A stretch of 33,929 bases of DNA from positions 1 through 33,929 of the forward strand of contig JAFSTB010000031.1 in the NCBI GenBank assembly GCA_017450685.1. Direction: 5' to 3'. Position numbers and translations under genes: made by a program. Under the pieces are notes generated by a model that had not been told where the DNA came from, ran no database searches, and saw nothing but the letters and a program-made list of their open reading frames with translations. The stretch's first letter is position 1, and every line of letters starts with the position of its first letter. This document shows positions 16,202 to 25,378 of the stretch, one piece after another. Source of the stretch: Paludibacteraceae bacterium. Its GTDB lineage: Bacteria > Bacteroidota > Bacteroidia > Bacteroidales > Paludibacteraceae.

Positions 16202-17086
16202 TTATTCGTTCGTGTCAGTTGGGTTGTAGAGTTTGATTTTGCGGAAACGCACGGCATCGCGATAGAGTTTTTCTCTTTCTTCGCGCAGAAAACTCACTTG
16301 CCGTTGTGCCAAAATAATCTGTTTGATATCAGCAGCGACATAGTCTTGAGGCATATAGTCTCCCGCAAAATGTTTGTCGGTCACTTGCAGCCAATAGCAT
16401 GAGACAGAGTCTTGCACTTCGATAAGCGAATGGCGGTGCAGTTGTTGTTGCAGTATGTCTGTTTCAGTCGGCAAGCGAAGGATAATCTGATTGGCGGTCT
16501 TCCACTCGGTCAGAAACAGTTCATAGCCGGTGGCGTACTGATAGGTATATTTCTCTATTTTTTCGAGGTTTTCCTCATCGGGATTAGCCAACCACTGCCG
16601 CAGTTTATCTTGTTTGGGTGTACCAATGGGAAAGACAACGAGAATACCTTTCATTATGCTCTCATTGAGGATAAAATTCTCTTTATGTGCTTGGTAGAAG
16701 GTTGTTATGAGTGTGTCAGCCACCTCTTTGGGCATATGTCTTGCCACCAGTCGCTGTTCATACTCATACAGATAGAGTGAGCGGCGGTAGTCTTCCACCA
16801 TCTGTTCTATCTCTTTGGAGTTATTACCCGATGCCTTTTTGTATTGAAGGATATCGATAGCCCACTGCTGTATTGTTTGTTCCGCCACTCGTGCACTATC
16901 CACCGAGTCCAGACCGGCAGTCATTTGTCGGAGCGTCTCTTCGCTCAATGTCTGTCCGTCAATCTCGGCTATTATACCTCGCGTCTGACGGCGTTGCACA
17001 TAACTGCAAGAGACCATCGACACGCAAAGCCACAAAGGCAAGAAAAGACAAAAACAAAGATATATATTGTGTAATCGTTTTTGCAT
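16202..17086 (-). CDS. SurA-like lipoprotein (parvulin-family chaperone, domain-poor)
   Basis: A 294-residue lipoprotein. The signal peptide ends in lipobox MVSC with the lipidated cysteine at residue 27. The mature part (GIIAEIDGQTLSEETLRQM, then long helices and FYQAHKENFILNES) resembles the N-terminal chaperone region of SurA/PpiC proteins. I see no clear parvulin catalytic domain, so isomerase activity is doubtful. The start is set at 17086 rather than 17107 because the longer start lies inside the promoter -7 element (17105-17112) and would not be transcribed. It is the first gene of the envelope-assembly operon. Confidence 0.8.
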   Translation of the reverse strand: MQKRLHNIYLCFCLFLPLWLCVSMVSCSYVQRRQTRGIIAEIDGQTLSEETLRQMTAGLDSVDSARVAEQTIQQWAIDILQYKKASGNNSKEIEQMVEDYRRSLYLYEYEQRLVARHMPKEVADTLITTFYQAHKENFILNESIMKGILVVFPIGTPKQDKLRQWLANPDEENLEKIEKYTYQYATGYELFLTEWKTANQIILRLPTETDILQQQLHRHSLIEVQDSVSCYWLQVTDKHFAGDYMPQDYVAADIKQIILAQRQVSFLREEREKLYRDAVRFRKIKLYNPTDTNE

Positions 17087-17104
17087 AAGGCGTATAAATC
17101 GCGG

Positions 17105-17136
17105 CAAAGGTACGGAATAATAGTGGATTGTGCAAA
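17105..17136 (-). promoter_or_regulatory. Bacteroidota-type promoter of the envelope-assembly operon
   Basis: Read on the minus strand: TTTG (17136-17133), 20 nt, TACCTTTG (17112-17105), in the extended form CCGTACCTTTG. The leader to the ATG at 17086 is only about 10-15 nt. It should drive the SurA-like lipoprotein, SurA, the OstA-like protein and the beta-barrel gene. Confidence 0.82.
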
Positions 17137-17158
17137 TTGCTGCTCAATAATGGCAATT
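17135..17158 (-). terminator. weak hairpin after the large beta-barrel gene
   Basis: AATTGC (17135-17140) and GCAATT (17153-17158) are complementary around 12 nt. The hairpin lies directly after the stop of the upstream gene and overlaps the -33 element of the next promoter. It lacks a clear T-run, so this is a weak terminator candidate only. Confidence 0.25.
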
Positions 17159-17163
17159 ACGTA

Positions 17164-20115
17164 TTACATTCCGGGAGGCGGTCCTATAGGCGGTGCACCT
17201 TTACCGGGCGTTCCGCGTTCAGCACCGTTTTCCATCATCTCCTGCATAAAAGCGGCTTTACCTTTGGCTTTAAGACTACCCATACGGTTCAGTTTGTAGG
17301 TAAAAGTGAGCATCGCATAAGTGGGCAGAGTATTGAATTTCTGATACTTGACATAATTGTCTCCTACTGTCTGAACTATGCTTTTGCTGTTGTTAAGCAA
17401 GTCGTCGAAGGCTAATTTCAGCGTTGCGTTTTTCCAACTCTTGGTGACGGAGGCGTTGAGAATCAGTTCGCTCACATCGCTAAGGTTATATCCGTGCCGG
17501 TCGGTATAACCGCAGTCGGCGGCAAGAGTCCAACTCTTAGGCAGGTGGAACTGCACATCGCCGGTCACTGTCCATTCGAACACGTGTGAGAGAGATGAAC
17601 GGATAAGGTTGTTCTTCGTTCTTGAATAGGTGAAATCACCTTTGATACCTATATCCACTATGTCATGTGTGAAACGCAGGTTGAGGTTCTCCTGCACTTT
17701 GAGGTTGCCCGTACGCGATTCGTCACCGAGCATCCATCTGTTTTGCTCTATGAGTTGAGCGATAGCGGCAGACGACTGTTCACGTGACAGATATGCTATC
17801 TGCTGATTGTAACTGACCGACGAGCGCGAATGCAGTTGCAGCATTTTGTTGGCGAAAGGAAGGTTGAACATAAGGTCGGCTCCTATATTCCACGGCAAAG
17901 CACGAGCATTGACGGTCTGTTGATAGAGTTTGCCGTTCTCGTCGTAGATGGAGTTACTAACCAACGCATCCTTGGTTATCGTTCCTCTTATACCTGCCAT
18001 AACAGAGGAGAATGACTCTTGGTCAAAGCGTGAGAACATAAACCTCAGCGTATGTTGAAAAGCCGGATTGAGACTAAGGTTACCCACCGTCTCGTTCATC
18101 GCGTTAGCGTTATTCCTTACAGGTTCCAACTGAGCAATGGTAGGCTGTTTGGTTGTACCTTTGTATGTAATACGTGCAAACTGACGCTTTCCGAATTTGT
18201 ATTTGAAGTTGAAGTTAGGCGCGAAGTTCCATACGTTGATAAGTGTGTCGCGTGTAACGCCTCTGTCTAAATAAGTGGTGCGACTTCGTGTCTGCGCCGG
18301 ATTGACACGGACACCGGCGGTAAGGTCGATATATTGGCTCACCCAACGATAGTTAAGTTCAAGTGCTTCACTATAAAAATCATTGTTAAAAGTGTTGGTA
18401 TAGGCAGAGTCCAACTCAGTTTGATTCTCACCTTTGTATTGGTCTTTGGCTGATTGTCGTCTGTTCACTTTCGCAGAAGCCACCATCTCCAGCAAATGGT
18501 TGGTACCATACAGCGGCTCTATGTACGATAACTTGGCTTCATAGGTGTAACCCGTGTTTTTGGATATAGTATTTTGATTGACGAGGTCAGCACTATTGAG
18601 CAGGTCAAAAGCATGAGTTGAACCCTCGGCTCGAGTGTCGTCAACACCGGCTTCTGCATTCACAGTAATACTTCTGCCTTTCTTCAGAAACTTGTGGTTG
18701 TAAATGGCTTGCAGTGAGGCATTGATGTCACGCTGCATATTATAACGTTTTTGCCAACCTTGACTGATGGTATCCCAAGCGGCAGTGTCAAGACTATTAG
18801 TATTCAGATACTCGTTATACCTACTATACCTGCTATCTGTGAGCGACCAGTTAGGCTTGATAACGAGTTTGTTAAGTGAGTCTATTTGATATTCCAACTC
18901 TATACGCACTTTGGCATCCCACGTCCAAGAGCGTTGAGAGGTGGAATCGGTATTATGATATGTCGCTCCGTTACTGTAACTCTCTTTTTCCGTATTCGAA
19001 CGCGTATCGTTGTATGAATGGTTGAGTTGACCGTCACCACCGAAGAGAAACGACACTTGCGGTCCTTTTGACTTCAGTTTGCTCGTCAAGTCGATATTGG
19101 TATTCACTCCTAACCCTTCATACCATGTTATACCTTGGTTTTGCTGCCCGAAAGCACTCCTGCCGCGACCTGTGCGTATCTCGTTCGTATTGTTTGCATT
19201 ACCTATGATTGTCGTTTGGCTCTCTCCAAGAAGGATATTGGTAAAGACATTGGTGTTGTACCTGAAATCGTTTTCAAAGAAATGTTGTGTTCTGTCAGAA
19301 GGGGTGGCACCGAAATCACGGTTAGCATAGTCAAACCAACGGTCGTTATCAGTCACAAGGTCGGCTCCTAAACCGCCACCGAAATTGCCAAACACACCCT
19401 TCTTACGGTCTTTCTTCAAATTGAGATTGATAATGCGCTCTGTCTCATCGTCTTCAAAACCCGTCAGTTTAGCCATATCCGACTTCTCATCTATCACCTG
19501 TATCTTATCTATCATTTCGGCAGGGATATTCTTTGTAGCAGACTGCACATCACTGCCGAAAAACTTCTTTCCGTCAATACGAACGGCTTTAACCGACTCG
19601 CCATTAACCGTCACATTACCTTCTTTATCCACCTGCACACCGTTCATTTTTTTTAGCAGGTCTTCCACCACTGCTCCATCTTGCATGCGGTAAGCAGAAG
19701 TGTTATACTCAATGGTGTCACCATTAACCGTCATCTCAGCCGCATGACCCTTAACCTCCACTGTTGAAAGCAGTTGCACATCTTCACTCAAACGCACATC
19801 AGGCAATAGCAACACCTCACCACCATCTTTGACAGGCACCTGTACGGACACTGACCGAGACTGAAAACCGACACTGCTCAACCACAAACGATATTGTCCC
19901 TTCTGTAAACCGCTTAACACAAACTGACCTTCCATATCGGCTTGCACACCCTGAACCATCGTTGAGTCTGTGCCGGATAAAGAAAATAAACGAACGGTTG
20001 CCATCTCTATAGGCTTGTCACCATCCGCTTGCAACACCCTTCCCACTACGGAATATTGAGCCGCAACAGACGAAAAAAAACATATAAAAAGTGTTAATAA
20101 AGATAAATGTCTCAT
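17164..20115 (-). CDS. outer-membrane beta-barrel protein, TonB-receptor-like (OMP_b-brl_3 type)
   Basis: A 983-residue exported protein. Signal peptide residues 1-20 (SSVAAQ). A CarboxypepD_reg-like beta-sandwich follows at about 21-110 (VGRVLQADGDKPIEMATVRL, SSVGFQS), then a plug-like region at about 115-235 (VEDLLKKMNGVQVDKEGNVT, GKKFFGSD, TERIINLNLKKDRKKG). The rest is a long barrel as in the outer-membrane beta-barrel family 3. The tail after the last strand is Gly/Pro-rich (GAPPIGPPPGM), as I recall for several members. The start at 20115 is chosen because it gives a signal peptide; a frame opening at 20172 adds 19 unlikely residues. No good promoter is visible upstream on this strand. 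The ligand is unknown. Confidence 0.87.
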   Translation of the reverse strand: MRHLSLLTLFICFFSSVAAQYSVVGRVLQADGDKPIEMATVRLFSLSGTDSTMVQGVQADMEGQFVLSGLQKGQYRLWLSSVGFQSRSVSVQVPVKDGGEVLLLPDVRLSEDVQLLSTVEVKGHAAEMTVNGDTIEYNTSAYRMQDGAVVEDLLKKMNGVQVDKEGNVTVNGESVKAVRIDGKKFFGSDVQSATKNIPAEMIDKIQVIDEKSDMAKLTGFEDDETERIINLNLKKDRKKGVFGNFGGGLGADLVTDNDRWFDYANRDFGATPSDRTQHFFENDFRYNTNVFTNILLGESQTTIIGNANNTNEIRTGRGRSAFGQQNQGITWYEGLGVNTNIDLTSKLKSKGPQVSFLFGGDGQLNHSYNDTRSNTEKESYSNGATYHNTDSTSQRSWTWDAKVRIELEYQIDSLNKLVIKPNWSLTDSRYSRYNEYLNTNSLDTAAWDTISQGWQKRYNMQRDINASLQAIYNHKFLKKGRSITVNAEAGVDDTRAEGSTHAFDLLNSADLVNQNTISKNTGYTYEAKLSYIEPLYGTNHLLEMVASAKVNRRQSAKDQYKGENQTELDSAYTNTFNNDFYSEALELNYRWVSQYIDLTAGVRVNPAQTRSRTTYLDRGVTRDTLINVWNFAPNFNFKYKFGKRQFARITYKGTTKQPTIAQLEPVRNNANAMNETVGNLSLNPAFQHTLRFMFSRFDQESFSSVMAGIRGTITKDALVSNSIYDENGKLYQQTVNARALPWNIGADLMFNLPFANKMLQLHSRSSVSYNQQIAYLSREQSSAAIAQLIEQNRWMLGDESRTGNLKVQENLNLRFTHDIVDIGIKGDFTYSRTKNNLIRSSLSHVFEWTVTGDVQFHLPKSWTLAADCGYTDRHGYNLSDVSELILNASVTKSWKNATLKLAFDDLLNNSKSIVQTVGDNYVKYQKFNTLPTYAMLTFTYKLNRMGSLKAKGKAAFMQEMMENGAERGTPGKGAPPIGPPPGM

Positions 20116-20287
20116 AATCAAATTTAACCTATTTAACCTACCTTTGGATTGTACAAAATTTGTGCCACTCATCGCAACAAACTAATTTTCTTGCAAAAAC
20201 GCGATTGCTCGCACTTAAATTGCGCACATATTTGCACAATCAACAACCTTTCCGTACCTTTGCCACGTTAAAAAATCTTTTACCATT
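20116..20287. other. divergent intergenic region
   Basis: 172 bp between divergent genes. A clear promoter points right (20231-20262). For the left-going gene only a -7-like TAAATTTG (minus strand, 20126-20119) is seen. It is too close to the ATG and has no -33 at 20 nt, so its promoter is unassigned. Confidence 0.5.
20231..20262 (+). promoter_or_regulatory. Bacteroidota-type promoter for the hexose-phosphate mutase operon
   Basis: TTTG (20231-20234), 20 nt, TACCTTTG (20255-20262) in the extended form CCGTACCTTTG. The ATG is at 20288, giving a leader of about 20 nt. Confidence 0.82.
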
Positions 20288-22081
20288 ATGAAGCAAGAAG
20301 AATTACAACAGATTATGTCGGTTGCTCAGACGTGGCTGACCGATGCTTTTGACCAAGAGACACAAAACGAAGTGCGCCGTATGATGGAAGCCGAGGATAA
20401 AACCGAACTGATAGACTCTTTCTATCGCACATTGGAGTTCGGCACCGGCGGTCTGCGCGGTATAATGGGTCCGGGTACCAACCGTATGAACCAATACATA
20501 GTGGCACAAGCCACACAAGGGTTTGCCAACTACCTCAACCACGTGGCACAAGAAGGCGGATTCAATAACCTTGGCAAAGGTGAAAGGGTAAGCGTAGTGG
20601 TAGGTCACGACTGCCGCAACAACGGACGACTGTTCGCCGAGACAGTGGCAGACGTCTTCGCTGCCAACGGTATCCGCGTATATCTGTTTGAAAGCCTGAG
20701 ACCTACTCCCGAAGTGAGCTTCGCCATACGACACCTCAAATGTCAAGGCGGCGTGAACGTGACAGCATCACACAACCCCAAAGAGTACAACGGATACAAA
20801 GCCTACTGGGAAGATGGCTCACAAGTGCTTCAACCACACGACATTGGTATCATACGAGAGGTGGAAAAAGTGAAGATGGAAGATGTTAAACGCGGCGGAA
20901 ACAAAGACCTTATCGAAATCATCGGCGGCGAAATGGACTACGACTTTATGCAAGCCGTCAAAACAGTGATGATTGACCAAGATGTTATCCTCCGACAAAA
21001 AGACCTTAACATCGTCTATACCCCTATGCACGGTGCCGGCAGACAGATAGTGCCTATGTGCTTGCGCTCATGGGGATTTGAGAACATACATGTCGTGCCC
21101 GAACAAATGGTTATCGACGGCAATTTCTCCACCGTCGTTTCTCCTAATCCCGAAAACGCAGAAGCCATGACTATGGGTATGAACCTCGGCACCAAACTCG
21201 GAGCAGACCTCGTCATCGCCTCCGACCCCGATGCCGACCGTATAGCCATCGTCTGCCGTAACCATAAAGGTGAATGGGTAATAATCAACGGCAACCAAAC
21301 ATGCATGATGTATTGCTACTACATAATCAACAATATGAAGCAATTAGGCAAGATGACACCCGATATGTACCTCGTCAAAACTATCGTTACCAGTGAGGTC
21401 ATACGCCGCATAGCCGACCGACAAGGTGTCACTCTTACCGACGAATATACCGGCTTCAAATGGATAGCCAACCGCATCCGCATGTGGGAAGGCAAACGCA
21501 AATACATCGGCGGCGGTGAAGAGAGTTTCGGCTTCCTGCCTTACGATGCAGTGCGCGATAAATGTTCGCCTTCTGCCATCTGCCTCATTGCCGAAATAGC
21601 AGCCTACGCCAAAGACCACGGAATGACACTCTTCGACTACCTGCTACATATATATGAAGAATACGGCTTCCAACGCGAAACAACAGTCAATATCGTTCGT
21701 CCGGGTAAAGCAGGAGCAGACGAGATCAAACAGATGATGGCTGACTATCGTACCAACCCCGTACAAACAATAGCAGGAAGCAAAGTGGTGAAAAGAAAAG
21801 ACTATCAAAGTCTGCAAGAACAACGCTTGGAGAATGGCGAATGGCATACCTACCCCATCGAAATGGCATTGGGCGCAACAAGCAACGTGCTGCAATACTT
21901 CACAGAAGACGGGCTGAAGGTGAGCGTAAGACCGTCAGGCACCGAACCAAAAATAAAATACTACTTCGAAATACCGGTGGCAATGGAAGATGGCAAACCT
22001 CTGACAGGCGACGAGTATGAAAGACTGACAGCCAAAGCAGAAGACAGAGTGGCTGACATCAAACAATCAATGGGTATATAA
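20288..22081 (+). CDS. phosphoglucomutase/phosphomannomutase (phospho-sugar mutase)
   Basis: A 597-residue alpha-D-phosphohexomutase that interconverts hexose 1- and 6-phosphates. All four family signatures are visible: the substrate loop GTGGLRGIMGPG near residues 54-65, the phosphoserine loop VNVTASHNPKEYNGYKAYW, the metal loop ASDPDADRIAI, the sugar loop GGGEESFGFLP and the C-terminal phosphate loop RPSGTEPKIKYYFE. The length of about 600 is typical of the long Bacteroidota/Firmicutes-type mutases. The preferred sugar (glucose, mannose or both) cannot be read from the motifs. It is first in an operon with ddl 14 nt downstream, suggesting supply of cell-envelope sugar precursors. Confidence 0.93.
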   Translation: MKQEELQQIMSVAQTWLTDAFDQETQNEVRRMMEAEDKTELIDSFYRTLEFGTGGLRGIMGPGTNRMNQYIVAQATQGFANYLNHVAQEGGFNNLGKGERVSVVVGHDCRNNGRLFAETVADVFAANGIRVYLFESLRPTPEVSFAIRHLKCQGGVNVTASHNPKEYNGYKAYWEDGSQVLQPHDIGIIREVEKVKMEDVKRGGNKDLIEIIGGEMDYDFMQAVKTVMIDQDVILRQKDLNIVYTPMHGAGRQIVPMCLRSWGFENIHVVPEQMVIDGNFSTVVSPNPENAEAMTMGMNLGTKLGADLVIASDPDADRIAIVCRNHKGEWVIINGNQTCMMYCYYIINNMKQLGKMTPDMYLVKTIVTSEVIRRIADRQGVTLTDEYTGFKWIANRIRMWEGKRKYIGGGEESFGFLPYDAVRDKCSPSAICLIAEIAAYAKDHGMTLFDYLLHIYEEYGFQRETTVNIVRPGKAGADEIKQMMADYRTNPVQTIAGSKVVKRKDYQSLQEQRLENGEWHTYPIEMALGATSNVLQYFTEDGLKVSVRPSGTEPKIKYYFEIPVAMEDGKPLTGDEYERLTAKAEDRVADIKQSMGI

Positions 22082-22095
22082 TCTTCAATCCAAAT

Positions 22096-23028
22096 ATGAA
22101 ACGCAAGATTGCAATCATTGCAGGCGGCGACTCCTCAGAATACGAGGTGTCGCTGCGTAGTGCACAAGGCATACTCTCTTTCATCGACAAAGAGCGTTAT
22201 GACGCTGACATAGTGGAACTGCGCGGTGCCGACTTCGACACACTAAAACATATAACCGACTACGACTTCGCCTATATAACCATTCACGGCACTCCCGGTG
22301 AGAACGGACTGCTGCAAGGCTATTTGGATATGATGCATATACCTTACAGCTGCTGCGGTGTACTGGCTGCTGCCCTCACCTTCAATAAATATGCCTGCAA
22401 CCACTATCTGCAATCCTTCGGATACAAGATAGCCAAGAGCATACTCATCCGCCGTTTTGAGAAATGCCCCACAGCCGAGCAGGTGGTGGCACAAGTGGGA
22501 TTACCGTGCTTTATCAAGAGCAACGTGGGCGGTAGCAGTTTCGGTTGCACAAAAGTGAAGACCATTGAACAAGTGATGCCTGCTATAGAGTTCGCTTTCA
22601 AAGAGGGCGACGAGGTGATATGTGAGGCGTTTATGAAAGGCACGGAAGTAACCTGCGGTGTGTATAAGACGATGGACAAGGCTGTGGCATTCCCTGTGAC
22701 GGAGGTAGTGACGGAAAACGAGTTTTTCGACTACGACGCCAAATACAACGGTCAGGTTGACGAGATCACGCCGGCACGCATACCCGATGCTCTGCGCGAC
22801 GAAGTGCAACGACAGACTTTGCGTATGTATGACATACTCGGCTGTCAAGGCATCATACGCACCGATTACATACTGACGGATGACGGTCAGGTGATGTTGC
22901 TTGAGGTGAACACCACACCGGGTATGACCGCCACCTCTTTCATACCGCAGCAAGTGCGGGCGGCAGAACTCGAGATGAGAGACGTGATAACAGACATCAT
23001 CGAAGACCAAATGAAAAAACACCAATGA
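22096..23028 (+). CDS. ddl: D-alanine--D-alanine ligase
   Basis: A 310-residue cytoplasmic ATP-grasp ligase making D-Ala-D-Ala for peptidoglycan. It begins with IAIIAGGDSSEYEVSLRSAQ, where Glu15 matches the active-site glutamate of DdlB. Next come HGTPGENGLLQGYLDM, the ATP-grasp loop FIKSNVGGSSFG, the omega-loop-like FFDYDAKYNG and the metal-binding LLEVNTTPGMT. A serine replaces the proline usual in the KPN segment (KSN). Length matches the family. Its stop overlaps the start of the polyprenyl synthase gene (ATGA at 23025-23028), indicating translational coupling. Confidence 0.93.
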   Translation: MKRKIAIIAGGDSSEYEVSLRSAQGILSFIDKERYDADIVELRGADFDTLKHITDYDFAYITIHGTPGENGLLQGYLDMMHIPYSCCGVLAAALTFNKYACNHYLQSFGYKIAKSILIRRFEKCPTAEQVVAQVGLPCFIKSNVGGSSFGCTKVKTIEQVMPAIEFAFKEGDEVICEAFMKGTEVTCGVYKTMDKAVAFPVTEVVTENEFFDYDAKYNGQVDEITPARIPDALRDEVQRQTLRMYDILGCQGIIRTDYILTDDGQVMLLEVNTTPGMTATSFIPQQVRAAELEMRDVITDIIEDQMKKHQ

Positions 23029-23975
23029 TAGACATCAATAGGCAGATTGAACAAATCAATTGGCACAGAGAGCCTTATGGGTTGTATGAGCCGATAGAAT
23101 ACACATTGCGGTCAGGCGGTAAGCGTCTTCGTCCGCAATTGGCACTGCTCGGTTCGCAATTGTTTGGCGGAAAAGACGAAGAAGTCCTTCCGGCCGCCTT
23201 GGCATTGGAGGTGTTTCACAACTTCACCCTCCTGCACGACGATGTGATGGACAAAGCCATGATAAGACGCGGCAGACCTACGGTACACGTCCGTTGGAAT
23301 GAGAACACCGCCATCCTGTCGGGCGACCAGATGATGATAGAAGCATATCGCCTGCTTTCCCGACTGCCTGACGACAAACTGCCGCATGTGCTGCGCCTGT
23401 TCAACGAGATGGCAACCGGCATCTGCGAGGGGCAACAATATGATATGGAGTTTGAGACACGTGAGGATGTGACGATAGACGAGTATATGCGTATGATTCG
23501 TCTGAAGACAGCCGTTCTGCCAGCATACGCCTTGCGTATAGGCGCGTATCTGGCTGGGGCGAACGAAGTGCAACAGCAGACGTTGTATGACTACGGAATC
23601 AGTGTCGGACTCGCCTTCCAGATACAAGATGATCTGCTTGACGTGTATGGCGACCCCGCTACTTTCGGCAAAGCCATAGGAGGAGATATACTTTGCGGCA
23701 AAAAGACGTTCATGCTGCTCACAGCATACGAGAAAGCGGATGCGGACACACGCACCGCCATGATGGCAGCCTTGAATAACCAAGACATGCCGCCCGAAGA
23801 TAAGATTGTCGCAGTAACCTGCATCTACAACCGGTTGTGCGTGCGTAATGATGCCGAAAAGGTAATAGGGACGTTCACTGAAAAAGCGTTGCAGTGCCTG
23901 AACCATCTGCCTGACAACGATGCAGCCACACATCTCAAAAACCTTGCAAACAGCCTTGCAAACAGAACATTATAG
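23025..23975 (+). CDS. polyprenyl diphosphate synthase (trans-isoprenyl)
   Basis: A 316-residue isoprenoid chain-elongation enzyme joining isopentenyl diphosphate to allylic diphosphates. It has GGKRLRPQL, the first Asp-rich motif DDVMD followed by RRGRPTVH, GDQMM and the second motif QIQDDLLDVYGD with FGKAIGGDI and KKTFMLL. The fifth residue before the first Asp-rich motif is phenylalanine, where long-chain IspB enzymes have a small residue. By the known chain-length rule this suggests a short product (about C15-C20), a weak inference. Coupling to ddl by a 4-nt overlap places it with cell-wall precursor synthesis. Confidence 0.9.
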   Translation: MIDINRQIEQINWHREPYGLYEPIEYTLRSGGKRLRPQLALLGSQLFGGKDEEVLPAALALEVFHNFTLLHDDVMDKAMIRRGRPTVHVRWNENTAILSGDQMMIEAYRLLSRLPDDKLPHVLRLFNEMATGICEGQQYDMEFETREDVTIDEYMRMIRLKTAVLPAYALRIGAYLAGANEVQQQTLYDYGISVGLAFQIQDDLLDVYGDPATFGKAIGGDILCGKKTFMLLTAYEKADADTRTAMMAALNNQDMPPEDKIVAVTCIYNRLCVRNDAEKVIGTFTEKALQCLNHLPDNDAATHLKNLANSLANRTL

Positions 23976-23996
23976 ACTACTACACAACATAAGGCA

Positions 23997-24554
23997 ATGC
24001 GGGAATTCACCTTCAATAAGAAGACTTTTTTCTACGGCTATTTTATCTGGCTGCTATTATTGATTTGTATTCTTCTTCCGCCTTGCATATTTTCCACTTA
24101 TCTTGAAATCCAACAGCAAACAGTAGAAGCTCTTTCGATATGTTGTTTCTTTTATGTTTGCACACTTTTCCTGATATATCTTGCCGGTATAATGTTTTAT
24201 TACTTTCTGCTGCATAAGGACTCCGTTGTGGGTATCGACTTTGAGAAGAAAACAATAACAGTGACTTACCCTCGGAAAGAAATTATGATAGTGCTGCCTT
24301 TTAGGGATATAAGGGACATTGTTTGGATGAGAAATTACAAATATGAGTATAACATAGTAACGATCCGGTTAAATAACGGTAAAACGCTTATGTTGGAATT
24401 CTTTGATGAGTTGTATAAAGCTGTAACAAACGATGAATTGTGTTTCCCGTTTGAGACAAAGGAAATAATCTGGGGGTGGATGACTATTACCGTCAACCTG
24501 TCAAAATTCAGTGAATATGCCAAACCTTGTCCGGAGGGTCGTATATTGGAATGA
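23997..24554 (+). CDS. hypothetical two-helix membrane protein
   Basis: I do not recognise this 185-residue protein. Residues about 13-35 and 46-72 are hydrophobic membrane segments. The remaining about 110 residues are soluble and beta-rich (VVGIDFEKKTITVTYPRKEI, DIRDIVWMRNYKYEYNIVTI, NNGKTLMLEFFDE), with a pattern like the small PH-like cytoplasmic domains seen on other two-helix bacterial proteins. It starts 21 nt after the polyprenyl synthase without its own promoter. The DNA is more A+T-rich than its neighbours and its codon choice looks different, which may reflect later arrival. No function can be assigned. Confidence 0.7.
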   Translation: MREFTFNKKTFFYGYFIWLLLLICILLPPCIFSTYLEIQQQTVEALSICCFFYVCTLFLIYLAGIMFYYFLLHKDSVVGIDFEKKTITVTYPRKEIMIVLPFRDIRDIVWMRNYKYEYNIVTIRLNNGKTLMLEFFDELYKAVTNDELCFPFETKEIIWGWMTITVNLSKFSEYAKPCPEGRILE

Positions 24555-24610
24555 CATTGCCGGAAAAATGCACTTAGGAAAAACACTATAAAAACTTAAA
24601 TCATATTGCG

Positions 24611-25369
24611 ATGCCATACCGCCGCTTACCTAATACCGACCAGTCGCGACTCAACGCACTGCAAACAGCCATTCAAAGTGCCACTGAAGCCGACTTCACC
24701 GAACAAGTACTACCTTATCATACCGTTGCTGAAGCACAACGATTTATAGCAGAATACCAAGGTGCCGTGGTACTCTATCACGAGAACTTCAACTCACGCA
24801 TTTCGGCAAATAAACAATATAGAAAAGTGGTGCAGAACGCAAGAATGTATATTTCACACTTCATTCAAGTACTCAACCTGGCTGTCATAAGAGGAGAGAT
24901 AAAAAAGGAACAGAAAGAGTTGTACCACCTCGACACTAACAATCATTTCCTGCCTGATCTGAGTTCGGAAGAAGACCTGCTGGAATGGGGAAAAAACATC
25001 ATCGACGGCGAACAAGAACGCACCCGCCTCGGCGGATTTCCTATATATAATCCCGCTATCAATAAAGTGCGCGTTCACTACGACATTTTCAAAGAACAAC
25101 ACATAGCACAACAACTGCAACAAAAAAATGTCACCCGTGTAATAGGTGACATAGAGGCTATGAGGCAAGAAGCCGACAGAATAATTCTCGCTATATGGAA
25201 TAAAGTGGAAGAGTACTACAAAGACCTTTTGCCCTACGCACGTATGCGCGCCTGCCAAAACTATGGAGTAGTCTATTATTACCGTTCTGGCGAGAAACGC
25301 TTCTCCGAACAAACCGACAGACTCATACGACAAGCACAAGAAGCACAAGGTACATTGCCTCTACAATAA
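24611..25369 (+). CDS. conserved hypothetical Bacteroidota protein
   Basis: A 252-residue, mostly helical soluble protein without a signal peptide. Its start, MPYRRLPNTDQSRLNALQTA, is a pattern I recall from uncharacterised Bacteroidota proteins of this size. It has conserved-looking stretches FNSRISANKQYRKVVQNARM and GGFPIYNPAINKVRVHYDIF, and a helix-rich end with RMRACQNYGVVYYYRSGEKR. I see no catalytic motif or metal-binding cluster. It follows the membrane protein after 56 nt and ends 9 nt from the convergent cyclo-ligase gene, leaving no room for a terminator. Function unknown. Confidence 0.78.
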   Translation: MPYRRLPNTDQSRLNALQTAIQSATEADFTEQVLPYHTVAEAQRFIAEYQGAVVLYHENFNSRISANKQYRKVVQNARMYISHFIQVLNLAVIRGEIKKEQKELYHLDTNNHFLPDLSSEEDLLEWGKNIIDGEQERTRLGGFPIYNPAINKVRVHYDIFKEQHIAQQLQQKNVTRVIGDIEAMRQEADRIILAIWNKVEEYYKDLLPYARMRACQNYGVVYYYRSGEKRFSEQTDRLIRQAQEAQGTLPLQ

Positions 25370-25378
25370 AAAAACTCT

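Noticed and set aside
17087..17107. Start of the SurA-like lipoprotein at 17107
   Set aside because: The codon lies within the promoter -7 element (17105-17112), so it would not be in the mRNA; the ATG at 17086 also gives a normal lipoprotein signal.
20139..20146. TACCTTTG on the plus strand in the divergent spacer
   Set aside because: It has no -33 element at 20 nt, and a complete promoter lies closer to the gene at 20231-20262.
20116..20172. Longer N-terminus of the large beta-barrel protein
   Set aside because: The 19 added residues are polar and would place a signal peptide internally; the ATG at 20115 starts a proper signal peptide.
23112..23933. 273-codon minus-strand frame opposite the polyprenyl synthase
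   Set aside because: The plus strand encodes an unmistakable polyprenyl synthase with both Asp-rich motifs; the antisense product is Cys/His/Val-rich as expected for a shadow frame.
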